The notes below the pieces were generated by a model. That model worked only from the letters and a program-made list of their open reading frames with translations. It was not told the DNA's origin and made no database searches. Below, in pieces: positions 6,342 through 14,609 of a stretch of 42,894 bases of DNA (position 1 is its first letter; every line of letters starts with the position of its first letter). Origin of the DNA: Chloroflexota bacterium (lineage in GTDB: Bacteria > Chloroflexota > Ktedonobacteria > Ktedonobacterales > JADMIN01); the NCBI GenBank assembly GCA_021814145.1, contig JAKAIY010000012.1, positions 1-42,894 of the forward strand. The letters run 5' to 3'. The position numbers and the translations under genes were made by a program.

Positions 6342-8225
6342 CTACGAGCGTCCCCGGCCCGCCGTGGCAGAGCCGTCGGCGACGCCACGGCGCAGGCGGA
6401 TAGCCTCCGCGCGGGCCACCGCGTCACCGCGCACGCCGCCGAGCTCCTGGTCAAGGATGCGCCGCACGATAGCGGTAGTCGCGGCGTACGTTGAGTCCAT
6501 GCCATAGTAGGAAAGGCTGCCCGCGCCGAGATTCTTGCCGCGTGTGTAGGGCGTGTCCGAGGCGTAGTGGATGATGCCCAGATCGAATGGCAGCCGGGCG
6601 AAGTTGATGTTCTCGCCGGTCGGGTAGCGCGTCATGTAGAGGCTCTCGTAGACCGCGTCCAGGTACGGGCCAGACTCCATCTCCACCACGCTGTAGTTGG
6701 CGCGATAATAGAAGTCCAGGTAGGCGCGGTTCTGCAGGAAGGTGCCTTTCGAGGAGACGGCGCGCTGGTTGTCGAGCACGGCGCCATAGACCAGGTTGGA
6801 GCCTACCTCCGCCGCCGTGAAAGGATTATCGAGCCAGTAGGTGTTCAGGCTGTGCTCGTCCAGCACGACGTTGGAGATCATCACGTCGCCAATGCTGCCA
6901 TTGAGCGTCGCCGCCTTGCCCAGAATGTAGATGCCCTTGACCTGAATCAGGTTCTCCAGCACCTCGCGCAGCACGCGATAGGCCGCCATCCCCAGCGGAT
7001 AATCAATATTGATGATGACGCCACGCGCGTCGCCGAGTCGCTCGACGCCCGGCACGCGCACGCGTGGATCAAGGTCGTCGGGGCGGATCTTCGAGAGATC
7101 GAAGACCTGCACATCAATCTCCAGCCCCTGCCGCGCGCCTACTTGCCAGATGCCACGCTCCTGCTCCTCCACCGGCTTGCTGCGCGCGAAGCCCTGGCCA
7201 GCGGGGGTCTTCATATACTCGCGCGCGGCGAAATAGAGGAAGTTTTGCCAGTTGCCCGGCGCCCGCCCCTCTTTGAGCTTGCGGCCCTCCTCCGCCAGAA
7301 AGCTATCGGCGCCTGCCAGGGCGAAGCGTGTCAACTCCTCCTCGCGCCGCCGCGCCACGCCGGAGAGCATGTTGGCCAGGCTGTGTATATTGCTGGAGAC
7401 GAAGTAAACGGGACGCCGTTGCAGGCGCGCGTCGTCAAGCAGCTTGGTAACGGGCGCCCACCACTTGCGGGTGGAGCGGACGAAACCGACATGCGAGCCA
7501 CCCAGCATGCGCAGGGTGAAGTTTTTGCGCTCGCGCCCCAGCGCCAGCAGGTGCGTCCAGACGTTGTCGCCCCACATCACTTCCAGCCGCCGCCAGTCTT
7601 CCAGCGAGACGTGCAGCCGCTCGCGCACGACCTTGCTGATCTCGGCGTAGACCGGAGATGAGCGCTCAACCTGGCTCTCCAGCAGCTGCATCGTCGTCGG
7701 GTCGGCGTTGAGCAGCCAGTGAAACTTGTTCCACTCGATTTGCAGGCCGACCAGGGTGGGCACGATGTCGTCGGTGTCGCTCACGCTGGCGATATAGGCG
7801 GCGAGTGTGCTCTTGCCATCGAAGAACCACTTGCGCCGCCGCGCCGGAGCGGTGATCGCCTGCCACTGCTCCACCTGGAAGCCGTGCTGCGCGAACACTT
7901 CGTCCGACTGGCCCAGCAGCACGCGCGAGCAGGTGAGAATCACGCTGGGAAGCCGCAGCATGGTGTAGATGAACGCCGACATGTCAGGGTCGCTGGAGCG
8001 CGCGTTGGGATGTAGCACAGAGTCAATATTGTAGTGGGCCTGCGTGAGCGCCTTCAGCCCCACCTCGCCAGAACTGCGGAGGAGTGACTGGTAGGTGCGA
8101 ATGTACATCTCGACTTCGCGTGTGCCCGCTTCGTGCTGCTCCTCGCCCGTGTCCCCCGCCGCGCGCGGGGCGTTAGGGAGGGCTGCGCTGCGCTCCGCGC
8201 GCCGGAGGTCTTTCGACTCTGCCAC
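6342..8225 (-). CDS. Large protein with nucleoside-phosphorylase-like C-terminal region
   Basis: This 627-residue soluble protein resembles a conserved family that I recall as DUF6909, known mainly from Bacteroidetes; the name is uncertain. The N-terminal part is helical (MYIRTYQSLLRSSGEV onward). The C-terminal part has GDVMISNVVLDEHS, then SVVEMESGPYLDAVYE, then HYASDTPYTRGKNLG. The VxMESG stretch and the order of elements recall the purine/uridine phosphorylase fold, where the Met-Glu pair contacts the sugar. No function is known. GTG at 8225 is chosen for AGGAG seven bases upstream. Convergent with the ClpS-like gene and probably monocistronic. Confidence 0.7.
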   Translation of the reverse strand: MAESKDLRRAERSAALPNAPRAAGDTGEEQHEAGTREVEMYIRTYQSLLRSSGEVGLKALTQAHYNIDSVLHPNARSSDPDMSAFIYTMLRLPSVILTCSRVLLGQSDEVFAQHGFQVEQWQAITAPARRRKWFFDGKSTLAAYIASVSDTDDIVPTLVGLQIEWNKFHWLLNADPTTMQLLESQVERSSPVYAEISKVVRERLHVSLEDWRRLEVMWGDNVWTHLLALGRERKNFTLRMLGGSHVGFVRSTRKWWAPVTKLLDDARLQRRPVYFVSSNIHSLANMLSGVARRREEELTRFALAGADSFLAEEGRKLKEGRAPGNWQNFLYFAAREYMKTPAGQGFARSKPVEEQERGIWQVGARQGLEIDVQVFDLSKIRPDDLDPRVRVPGVERLGDARGVIINIDYPLGMAAYRVLREVLENLIQVKGIYILGKAATLNGSIGDVMISNVVLDEHSLNTYWLDNPFTAAEVGSNLVYGAVLDNQRAVSSKGTFLQNRAYLDFYYRANYSVVEMESGPYLDAVYESLYMTRYPTGENINFARLPFDLGIIHYASDTPYTRGKNLGAGSLSYYGMDSTYAATTAIVRRILDQELGGVRGDAVARAEAIRLRRGVADGSATAGRGRS

Positions 8226-8267
8226 TCGACTACTCCTGTTCCGTCTCCACCCATAAAGATTGGCGTC

Positions 8268-8273
8268 ATTATA
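8268..8273 (-). promoter_or_regulatory. Possible -10 element (TATAAT)
   Basis: A perfect TATAAT on the minus strand lies 43 bases before the GTG at 8225. No convincing -35 hexamer is present at 16-18 bases. Confidence 0.35.
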
Positions 8274-8341
8274 CGCGACAGACCAGCGGAGCGCAGCGGA
8301 ATGGCCGGAACGGCGCGTATCGCGCGCTGAAGTAACATTAT

Positions 8342-8560
8342 CGGTCGAGCGTAAGACCCCGCCCTTGCGGGCTGGGGATATGAGCGAGTCCTTGTTTTCT
8401 GGGCTATACTCTCCGTATACCGTAGGGCCTACGGAAATTCACGCCTGTGGAGCGGAGCCGGCAGCCAAGGCTCCAACGAACAGGTAAGACCAGGCAAGGC
8501 TTGCCTGTGCGGCAGTGCCCGGCCCAGGAATCCCCCGGCTGCAGCCGTGGGGAGGGTCAA
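8342..8560 (+). mobile_element. Non-autonomous IS200/IS605-type relic
   Basis: Two hairpins of the same design bound about 200 bases. The left one is CCCC-GCCC-loop-GGGC-T-GGGG (8357-8377) and the right one CCCC-CGGCT-GC-AGCCG-T-GGGG (8532-8552), each with one unpaired T on the 3' side. GAAT (8528-8531) lies directly 5' of the right hairpin and TCAA (8557-8560) four bases 3' of it, the arrangement known from IS608 right ends, where TnpA recognises a hairpin with an extrahelical T. Between the hairpins is the end of tnpB. No tnpA is present. The left border at 8342, after TTAT, is a guess. The element looks internally deleted and mobilisable only in trans. Confidence 0.65.
8398..8487 (+). pseudogene. 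tnpB C-terminal fragment
   Basis: The frame ending at TAA 8485-8487 reads SPYTVGPTEIHACG and then AEPAAKAPTNR. TVGxTEIxACG followed by a short basic tail is the usual C-terminus of IS605-family TnpB, an RNA-guided nuclease. The rest of the gene, with its RuvC-like domain, is missing. The DNA after the stop would correspond to the 3' part of the guide (omega) RNA scaffold. Confidence 0.7.
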
Positions 8561-8577
8561 GAAAGAATTAAGCGATC

Positions 8578-8621
8578 ATGGCGCCACTGGAAGGGCCTTT
8601 CGCCTCTTCCAGTGGCGCCAT
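8578..8621 (-). terminator. Strong inverted repeat after dps
   Basis: A perfect 16-base arm pair (8578-8593 and 8606-8621) with a 12-base loop lies 40 bases beyond the dps stop on the minus strand. No clear U-run follows (GATCGCTTAATTC), so it may work as a bidirectional terminator or mRNA stabiliser. It lies directly next to the IS605-type relic. Confidence 0.6.
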
Positions 8622-8660
8622 GCGCATGTGGGGGAGGAATATGTGGGACAATTGGCGCGC

Positions 8661-9203
8661 TCAGGCGCTCTGCATGGCCTCATAGAGGAACCATACCCGC
8701 TTCTCGGTCTGGTCGAGGAGCTCCTCCAGCGCGTTGCTCGTCACCAAGTCGTGATTCTGGTCGCAAACAGTAATGGCGTTCCGCATCGCGTGCGCGACGG
8801 TCTGGTTGTCTTCGAGCAGGCGGCGCAGCATCTCATGTGGCGCCACCTCGTCATCGTTGTCGTCCTGCACGGGCGACAGCTTCTGGACGTGCGAGAGGCT
8901 GCGGATCGTCGTGCCGCCAATGCGCCGCACGCGCTCGGCCATCACGTCTATCGAGTCAAAAATCTGCTCCGCCTGCTCCTCGAAGAGCAGATGATAGTCG
9001 CGGAAGTGCGGCCCGGAAATGTGCCAGTGGTAGTTCTTGGTCTTGATGTAGAGCGCAAAGGCGCCAGCGACCAGCGGGTTGATCGCTTCAACGATCGCCC
9101 GCGCCTCCGCGGGCTTCAGGTCGGTAGGCGTGGCCAGCCGCTTGGGCGCGGGATGGCCAGCGCCAGCTACCGCGTGACCGCCGGGCTTTGTGGTTGTCGT
9201 CAT
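8661..9203 (-). CDS. dps: Dps-family DNA-binding ferritin-like protein
   Basis: This 180-residue protein is a Dps, forming dodecamers that oxidise and store iron and protect DNA under stress. The ferroxidase signature is clear: KNYHWHISGPHF at about residues 57-67, then HLLFEEQAEQIFDSIDVMAERV, with His59, His71, Asp86 and Glu90 in the expected places. An N-terminal tail of about 30 residues with Lys, His and Pro may bind DNA. The following Arg-Arg-Ile-Gly-Gly and the last helices (LLEDNQTVAHAMRNAI) fit the family. ATG at 9203 follows AGAGGAG. A small unknown gene lies upstream on the same strand, and a strong inverted repeat downstream. Confidence 0.93.
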   Translation of the reverse strand: MTTTTKPGGHAVAGAGHPAPKRLATPTDLKPAEARAIVEAINPLVAGAFALYIKTKNYHWHISGPHFRDYHLLFEEQAEQIFDSIDVMAERVRRIGGTTIRSLSHVQKLSPVQDDNDDEVAPHEMLRRLLEDNQTVAHAMRNAITVCDQNHDLVTSNALEELLDQTEKRVWFLYEAMQSA

Positions 9204-9240
9204 TCGTGTGCTCCTCTGGGATGGTTGAGCGTCGTCACCA

Positions 9241-9263
9241 GCGGGCGCATGCGTCGCGCCCGC
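9241..9263. terminator. Inverted repeat between the 99-aa gene and dps
   Basis: GCGGGCGC (9241-9248) and GCGCCCGC (9256-9263) form a perfect eight-base stem with a seven-base loop. It may end transcription of the upstream gene or lie in the dps leader. No U-run follows on the minus strand. Confidence 0.35.
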
Positions 9264-9313
9264 TTCTCCTCATCCAGTCCGCAGACGGCGTGCCACATTC
9301 GCCCGCGCGCCAC

Positions 9314-9613
9314 TCACAGGTCCGACGCGTGGGCGCGCTCAGCGCGCATGGCCATCACGCGGACGATCTCCGCCTGAACGGGGCCGAGCCCGCAGCGCTC
9401 GATGTTGTCCAGCAATGAGACGTGCGCCGCGAAGATATCCGCGTCCGCGCCATCGCCGCGCTCCAGCGCGTTGCGCGCCTCATCGCGCAAGATGGCGCGG
9501 ATATGGGGGAGCAGCGCCAGCTCCCGCCCAATGATGGCGCTTTTGGCCAGCCAGTCTTCCGCCAGCAGCAACTCGAACAGGACCTTCACCTCAGCATTCA
9601 CGTTACTCGTCAT
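9314..9613 (-). CDS. Small conserved-looking protein of unknown function
   Basis: This 99-residue protein, largely helical, was not recognised. It reads MTSNVNAEVKVLFELLLAEDWLAKSAIIGRE-like at the start, with many Ala, Glu, Arg and Asp, and no membrane segment or cysteine pair. It lies 110 bases upstream of dps on the same strand and divergent from the XRE-TPR regulator gene at 9797. The ATG at 9613 is preferred over one 20 codons upstream, though the purine-rich AAAGGG lies rather far from it. A link to stress physiology through dps is only a suggestion from position. Confidence 0.5.
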   Translation of the reverse strand: MTSNVNAEVKVLFELLLAEDWLAKSAIIGRELALLPHIRAILRDEARNALERGDGADADIFAAHVSLLDNIERCGLGPVQAEIVRVMAMRAERAHASDL

Positions 9614-9796
9614 GGTCGCTCTGGCCCTTTCTTTAAAATAGACGTCGCGCCAATGCGGCGGCTCGCCCGTCACATCTCGACATCCGGCATAATGGGGAAC
9701 TGGCGGAAAGGGTACCTGACTAACGGCCCAACATCATGCAACACCCTTGAAATCATGGTTTCGTGCGTAATAGTGGCTGTTTGAGAGACTTCGAAG

Positions 9797-11152
9797 GTGA
9801 GCCCTGTGCGCCACGGATCGCGGAAATACAGCTACAACCGCATCGAGTTTGGGGAACGGCTCGCATGGAACCGGCGGGCGCTGGGCTGGAGCTACCGGCG
9901 GCTGTCGCAAGAGGTCTTTATCCAGACGGGCGTCACGATCCATGCCGGGACGCTGCTGCATGCCGAGCGGGGAAGCCGTCCACTTCCCGAAGCCCAGCGC
10001 CGCGCGCTGGCGCGCGTGCTGCTTCAGGCCGCGCCCGGCGGCCACGTTGAGCGCGCCCGCGATCTGGCGCTCCCCGAACAGCGGCCCGAACCTGTGGCGC
10101 GCTGGGATGATGCGCGCAGCCGCTACCTCGCGCTCGCTCTGGCGGCCGCCCAGCGGGAGGACTGGCCAGCCTGGGCGGATAGCGCCGCGGAGGCCGCGAT
10201 GCTCGATCTCACGATGGGGCGTCTGGACGCGTCCGCCCGGCTGCTCGATGGGGTTCTCACTGTGGACACGCGCCTCATCGGGCGGGAAGCGCTGGCGCGT
10301 GTATATGTGGATCGTGGCTGGCTCGCGATGGAACAGGCCCGCTTCGCTGACGCCACCCGGTATCTGCGGCGCGGTGAGGAGCTCCTGCTGGCAGGGGAAC
10401 CGGACTCTGTGCGCGCGCTCCATTTTCTGGGCAGGGTTTATTGCGCCTCGGGCGCCGTCAATGATGATGAGACGGCGCGCGAGAGAGGCCGGAACTACCT
10501 GATGCGCGCGCTGGAGCATGACACGCGCCTGGGGAACGCCAACGGGATGGGGTATGATCTGCTCCAGCAGGTCTCCAGCTTGGTCTATGATGATCCGCGC
10601 CGCGCCAGGCGGTATCTGCGACAGAGCGCGGAATTGCTGGGGCTCAGCGGGACGCCGCTAGGGCATCATCACCTGAGCTTCGGGCTGCTGGAGTCTGGAA
10701 CCGCGCCCGCGAAGGCCCGCGAGCATTTCGAGTTGGCGCGCGAGGCCTACTCGCATGGCCTGTTCTATCGCAAAGGGCTGGGCTCGGCGCTGCGCTCGCT
10801 GAGCCGTCTCCAGGATGGCGCGAAGGAAACGCTGCCGCACGCGGCGGAATATGCGCTGGTCGCCGCGCTGGTCCACCCTTATCGGCAGAGCCTTGAGGTA
10901 TTGGAGGAGGTGGCGATGCGGGTCTATTTCACGCTCTGTGACAGCGTCGGGCAGCGATATGCCGCCTTCTGGCGCAACCAGGGCGAGCGCGTCGCGCGCA
11001 TGAGCGAGGACCCCTTCACGCTCTTGCGCGGACTCATCGAAACCCCTGGCGGGGCCGTGTCCCTCCAGACCGCCCTGGCGCGCGCGGAGCGCGCGATCCG
11101 TCAGGGCGCGCCGGAATGGCTCAACCTGCGCCAGCCGCTGCTCAGACCCTGA
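9797..11152 (+). CDS. XRE-family regulator with TPR-like C-terminal region
   Basis: This 451-residue protein starts with a helix-turn-helix of the XRE/Cro type (about residues 15-75: FGERLAWNRRALGWSYRRLSQEV, then HAGTLLHAERGSRPLPEAQRRALARVL). The remainder is a chain of helical pairs with Ala/Leu/Tyr spacing typical of tetratricopeptide repeats (for example ALARVYVDRGWLAMEQARFADATRYL). Such proteins often bind a peptide or partner through the repeats and control nearby genes; the target here is unknown. The start is uncertain: GTG at 9797 is used, GTG at 9806 is possible, and neither has a strong SD. It is divergent from the small gene at 9613. Confidence 0.75.
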   Translation: MSPVRHGSRKYSYNRIEFGERLAWNRRALGWSYRRLSQEVFIQTGVTIHAGTLLHAERGSRPLPEAQRRALARVLLQAAPGGHVERARDLALPEQRPEPVARWDDARSRYLALALAAAQREDWPAWADSAAEAAMLDLTMGRLDASARLLDGVLTVDTRLIGREALARVYVDRGWLAMEQARFADATRYLRRGEELLLAGEPDSVRALHFLGRVYCASGAVNDDETARERGRNYLMRALEHDTRLGNANGMGYDLLQQVSSLVYDDPRRARRYLRQSAELLGLSGTPLGHHHLSFGLLESGTAPAKAREHFELAREAYSHGLFYRKGLGSALRSLSRLQDGAKETLPHAAEYALVAALVHPYRQSLEVLEEVAMRVYFTLCDSVGQRYAAFWRNQGERVARMSEDPFTLLRGLIETPGGAVSLQTALARAERAIRQGAPEWLNLRQPLLRP

Positions 11153-11296
11153 GCAGGGCGCCGCCCGCGCGACAAATTCGACGCGCGAGCGAGGCGCGGG
11201 CGCGCTATACTGGACTCCAACATCCATTTGACCCCCGTATAACTTGGCGCGTGGGGATGGAAGCGGTGACGAGCGAGGAGAGCCTGGGAGGCGATT

Positions 11297-11728
11297 ATGG
11301 CGCAATCATCATCCATGAACAGGCCTGAGGAGACGCTGGTCTTCGCGCCGGTGGCCGATCTGATCGGATTTCACCTGGTCGAGAAGGCCGATGGCCGGGC
11401 GGCGGTTGTCTTCCAGCCCACCCCGCGCCATATCAACCCGATGGGCACGCTGCATGGCGGCGTCATCTGCGACATCGCCGACGCCGCGATGGGCGCCGCC
11501 TACAGCACGACGCTGCGGGATGATGAGACATTCACCGTGCTGGAAATCAAGATCAACTTCCTCAAGCCGGTCTGGCGCTCGACGCTGCGCGCGGAGGGCT
11601 GGGTGGTGAAGGCAGGGCGCACGATTGGCCTGGCCGAGTGCGATGTCTATGATGAAGGCGGCAGCCTCGTCGCCCGCGCCACCAGCACCTGCATGACGCT
11701 GCGCGGCGACGCTGCCCGGGGCCGCTGA
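11297..11728 (+). CDS. PaaI-type hotdog-fold thioesterase
   Basis: This 143-residue protein is a PaaI/YdiI-type acyl-CoA thioesterase, a hotdog-fold enzyme hydrolysing thioesters in the cytoplasm. The signature is HGGVICDIADAAMGAAY (about residues 54-70), preceded by RHINPMGT, with His-Gly-Gly at the start of the central helix and an Asp inside it (CDIADAAMG) as the likely catalytic acid. The following strands (FTVLEIKINFLKPVWRSTLRAEGWVV) fit the family. ATG at 11297 follows GGGAGGCGATT. It is convergent with the lipoprotein gene, with a hairpin between them. The natural substrate cannot be told. Confidence 0.85.
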   Translation: MAQSSSMNRPEETLVFAPVADLIGFHLVEKADGRAAVVFQPTPRHINPMGTLHGGVICDIADAAMGAAYSTTLRDDETFTVLEIKINFLKPVWRSTLRAEGWVVKAGRTIGLAECDVYDEGGSLVARATSTCMTLRGDAARGR

Positions 11729-11769
11729 CCCGCCGCGCAACCCACGCTCCCCGCCCCAGCCAAGGAAAT

Positions 11770-11793
11770 GGGGCCAGTCGCGTGACTGGCCCC
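11770..11793. terminator. Bidirectional hairpin between convergent genes
   Basis: A perfect ten-base stem, GGGGCCAGTC (11770-11779) and GACTGGCCCC (11784-11793), closes a GCGT loop between the thioesterase and the lipoprotein gene. There is no U-run on either side. Confidence 0.65.
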
Positions 11794-11810
11794 ACGTCGC
11801 GGCGCCGCTC

Positions 11811-13022
11811 TCAGCCACCGATGCTATACCAGGGATTCTGCCCGCCGGAGACGCCCACGACGCCGGACCCGCCGAGGGTGAAGCGTTCGAGGTTGCCCGC
11901 GCCTGTCGTAGCCCAGAACTGAGTGCTGTCCCATTTCCAGACAGGATATTCGATGGTGTCTGGCGAATAGCCGTGGAAGGTGGGGTCGCCGCTGCCGCCA
12001 GAAGAGCTAACGCTCGCCGTCAGGGTCGTGGGCGAAGGCTCCGCTTCGGTGAACGCGACCCATTGCCCGCTGGGCGAGAACTGCATCAGCGCCGTGGATT
12101 TCGCGATCAGCGCCTGGGCGATCTGTGTCGCGCCGGAGCCATCAGAGTTGGCGTAGTAGATCTTGGACGACGCTACCCCGCCATTTGTGGTCAGGTTTGG
12201 CGTCACCGTCTGGTAGACGATATGCGAGCCGTCGCGCGTCACGTCCCAGCCTGGGCCGTGCGCGTCGCCAGGCGAGCACTGACAGTTCCCCACCTCACCT
12301 TGCGCAATGCTGCCGGGAAGCGCGGTGTGCGAGCTAAGATCATAGCGATGGATCGAAAAGGTATTTCCCGATGAGGAATACACGGCGGTCTGCCAGTACA
12401 GCGTGGAACCGCGCGCAACCGCGTCCCATATGTTTGTTGGGCCACTCAGTGGCGTTGGCGAGCCGCCGCCGATCGTGTACGTATACACTGCGTTGTAGGT
12501 CGCGAACCAGATGGTCGAGTTGTTCAGCCAGCCCGCCGAGCGCTGGGTCGTGCGCACCGCGTAACTGGAAGGCAGCGTCATGATGCTGCCGCTCGACACG
12601 GTAATCACGCTCACCGGCCCCTGCAAATCGCCATCGCCGCAATTGTAGCTCCCCATCGAAGCGACGATGCGCGTCAGGTCAGGCGAGAACACTGGCAAGC
12701 TCCACGCGATCTGGTCATCACACTCGGCGCCATCAGGCGCGACATGCGTAATCTGGACTGGCGCGGCTCCGTTGACGCTGGCCCAGATTTGCGGGACATG
12801 ATGCGCGTCAATCTGATACCAGGCGAACGCATGGGGCGGCGCGACCACGGGCGTCGCGGTCGCCGCCGCCGCAGTGGTCGCCGTCGCGCTCGCCACCCCC
12901 GTCCCCGTCGCTGTCCCCGTACCCGTAGGCGCGCCCCCAGACGTGGACGCGCAGGCGGATAATAACGCCACCATGCCCAGCCACCCCCCAACCGTCCAGA
13001 CCCGCGATAATCGCTGACGCAT
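11811..13022 (-). CDS. Beta-propeller-type lipoprotein
   Basis: This 403-residue secreted lipoprotein has a signal peptide with lipobox LSAC (Cys24), then a Thr/Ala/Gly-rich linker (TGTGTATGTG and similar). The rest is strand-rich with repeats typical of TolB/WD40-like propellers: PVFSPDLTRIVAS, GWDVTRDGSHIVYQT, KIYYANSDGSGATQI, MQFSPSGQWVAFTEAE. The SPDG/SPSG-type turns mark blades. It is probably surface-anchored, and the ligand is unknown. The ATG at 13022 is chosen because it gives a proper signal peptide and GGAGGAGAG lies upstream; an upstream in-frame start would add 20 charged residues. Confidence 0.75.
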   Translation of the reverse strand: MRQRLSRVWTVGGWLGMVALLSACASTSGGAPTGTGTATGTGVASATATTAAAATATPVVAPPHAFAWYQIDAHHVPQIWASVNGAAPVQITHVAPDGAECDDQIAWSLPVFSPDLTRIVASMGSYNCGDGDLQGPVSVITVSSGSIMTLPSSYAVRTTQRSAGWLNNSTIWFATYNAVYTYTIGGGSPTPLSGPTNIWDAVARGSTLYWQTAVYSSSGNTFSIHRYDLSSHTALPGSIAQGEVGNCQCSPGDAHGPGWDVTRDGSHIVYQTVTPNLTTNGGVASSKIYYANSDGSGATQIAQALIAKSTALMQFSPSGQWVAFTEAEPSPTTLTASVSSSGGSGDPTFHGYSPDTIEYPVWKWDSTQFWATTGAGNLERFTLGGSGVVGVSGGQNPWYSIGG

Positions 13023-13147
13023 ACGCTGTCTCTCCTCCTCCCGGAAGCGACGGGCGCGCCCACACTCATGTGACACGCGCATCGCCCGGCGCTTTCTTCG
13101 ACGGGCAGCATAGCGCTAAGTCACCGGGCGGCGATATGCGATCTGTC

Positions 13148-13171
13148 ACACTGTGGCCCGCGCCACAGTGT
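13148..13171. repeat. Perfect inverted repeat, possible operator
   Basis: ACACTGTGGC (13148-13157) and GCCACAGTGT (13162-13171) surround CCGC. The core GTGGCCCGCGCCAC closely resembles a repeat at 32853-32868, and both follow GTCACA. It lies between two divergent genes, a natural place for an operator. Confidence 0.5.
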
Positions 13172-13348
13172 CCCACCGCCAGTTTGCCAGCAGGAGAGAA
13201 ACGACGTTTCAAATCCCTGATTCTGGCACATGCCTTGCTGAGCAGTAGCTGGCCGTCGCGAGCGACTGGCCTTGGAGGCGTGTGGAAGACCGGCGCCGGT
13301 GGAGTGGCGCCCGGCTGCGTTCGAGTGGAGTAGATGCCGCATGGCGCC

Positions 13349-13364
13349 ACGGTATCACGGTATC
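13349..13364 (+). repeat. Tandem octamer ACGGTATC x2
   Basis: Two copies (13349-13356, 13357-13364) stand directly side by side between two GGCGCC palindromes (13343-13348 and 13371-13376), about 90 bases before dhaK. This may be a regulator site; no function is shown. Confidence 0.4.
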
Positions 13365-13452
13365 GGGAAAGGCGCCGCATGATGTTCCGCCAGCGCGGAG
13401 AGCGCCTGACGGGAAGCCGGCGCGGAGAGCGCGCCGAAGGAGGAGTCCACGC

Positions 13453-14478
13453 ATGGGCGCGCCTACCTCAATACGAATGAAGAAGCTGATCAATCGTCCG
13501 GAGTCGGTCGTCCATGACGCGCTGTCGGGAATGGCGGAGGCGCATGCCGACCTGTTACGCATTGACGTGGACCTTCAGGTCATCGTCCGCAAGGACGCTC
13601 CCATCAACGGCAAGGTGGGGGTGATTTCCGGTGGCGGCAGCGGCCACGAGCCGATGCACGGTGGCTTTGTCGGGCGCGGCATGCTCGACGCCGCCTGTCC
13701 TGGCGCGATCTTCACCTCGCCAGTGCCTGACCAGATGCTGGCCGCGACCAAGGCCGTCAACGGCGGGGCGGGTGTGCTGCATATCGTCAAGAACTACACT
13801 GGCGACGTGATGAATTTCGAGATGGCCGCCGAGCTGGGCCAGGCCGAAAACATCCAGGTCGAGAGCGTGGTAATTGACGATGACGTGGCTGTGCGCGACA
13901 GCCTCTACACCGCCGGGAGGCGCGGCGTTGGCGCGACCGTGCTGGCCGAGAAGATCTGCGGTGGCGCGGCGGAATCAGGCGCGACGCTCAAGCAGGTGGC
14001 GGACATCTGCCGCAAGGTCAACGCGAACGCGCGCAGCATGGGCATGGCGCTGACCTCCTGCGTGACGCCGGCGGCGGGCAAGCCGACCTTCGACCTCGGC
14101 GCCGACGAGATGGAGATTGGCATTGGCATTCATGGCGAGCCAGGCCGCACACGCATGAAGCTGGCTCCCGCCTCGCAGATCGCCGAGCTGCTGGTGAACC
14201 CGATCCTCGACGACCTGCCGTTCAAGTCTGGCGATTCTGTGCTGGCGTTCGTCAATGGCATGGGCGGCACACCGCTGATCGAGCTGTACGTGATGTACAA
14301 CGAGGTCGCGCGCATCCTGAAGGGGCGCGGCGTCACCATCACGCGCCACCTGATCGGCAACTACATTACCTCGCTGGAGATGGCCGGCTCCTCGGTAACG
14401 CTGCTCCGTCTGGATGACGAGCTGACGCGCCTGTGGGACGAGCCGGTGCTGACGCCCGCGCTGCGCTGGGGCGTGTGA
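13453..14478 (+). CDS. dhaK: Dihydroxyacetone kinase subunit DhaK
   Basis: DhaK (341 residues) holds dihydroxyacetone as a covalent hemiaminal during its phosphorylation to DHAP. Visible motifs are SGGGSGHEP (about 59-67), the [16 protein letters not shown] stretch, [13 protein letters not shown], and GIGIHGEPG with His227, the residue expected to bind the substrate. The length fits the PTS-type DhaK. ATG at 13453 follows GGAGGAG at good spacing; the frame stays open upstream to 13282 without an SD. It is the first gene of a plus-strand cluster, separated from dhaL by glpK, glpF and glpD. No DhaR/DhaS-type regulator is next to it. Confidence 0.95.
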   Translation: MGAPTSIRMKKLINRPESVVHDALSGMAEAHADLLRIDVDLQVIVRKDAPINGKVGVISGGGSGHEPMHGGFVGRGMLDAACPGAIFTSPVPDQMLAATKAVNGGAGVLHIVKNYTGDVMNFEMAAELGQAENIQVESVVIDDDVAVRDSLYTAGRRGVGATVLAEKICGGAAESGATLKQVADICRKVNANARSMGMALTSCVTPAAGKPTFDLGADEMEIGIGIHGEPGRTRMKLAPASQIAELLVNPILDDLPFKSGDSVLAFVNGMGGTPLIELYVMYNEVARILKGRGVTITRHLIGNYITSLEMAGSSVTLLRLDDELTRLWDEPVLTPALRWGV

Positions 14479-14609
14479 GCCTCCCGCGCGTTGACCTTCG
14501 CTAACCCGTTAGGACCCGGTGTATGTGGTGGACGCGCCCGCAGCGTGAGCGGCGCGCGTGATTCGGCGCACGCGCGCCGCGCAATCAGCAACCAGAGGAG
14601 GTTGATCGC

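Larger units (their letters stand above)
13023..13452. other. Divergent intergenic region between lipoprotein gene and dhaK
   Basis: No gene was found. The region holds an inverted repeat at 13148-13171 and a tandem octamer at 13349-13364, described separately. Promoters for the lipoprotein gene and the glycerol/dihydroxyacetone cluster must lie here or further upstream, but no clear -35/-10 pair was found. Confidence 0.4.

Noticed and set aside
6567-7661. Plus-strand frame of 364 codons
   Set aside because: It lies entirely opposite the well-supported 627-residue gene and has only composition-driven Val, Ala, His and Arg runs.
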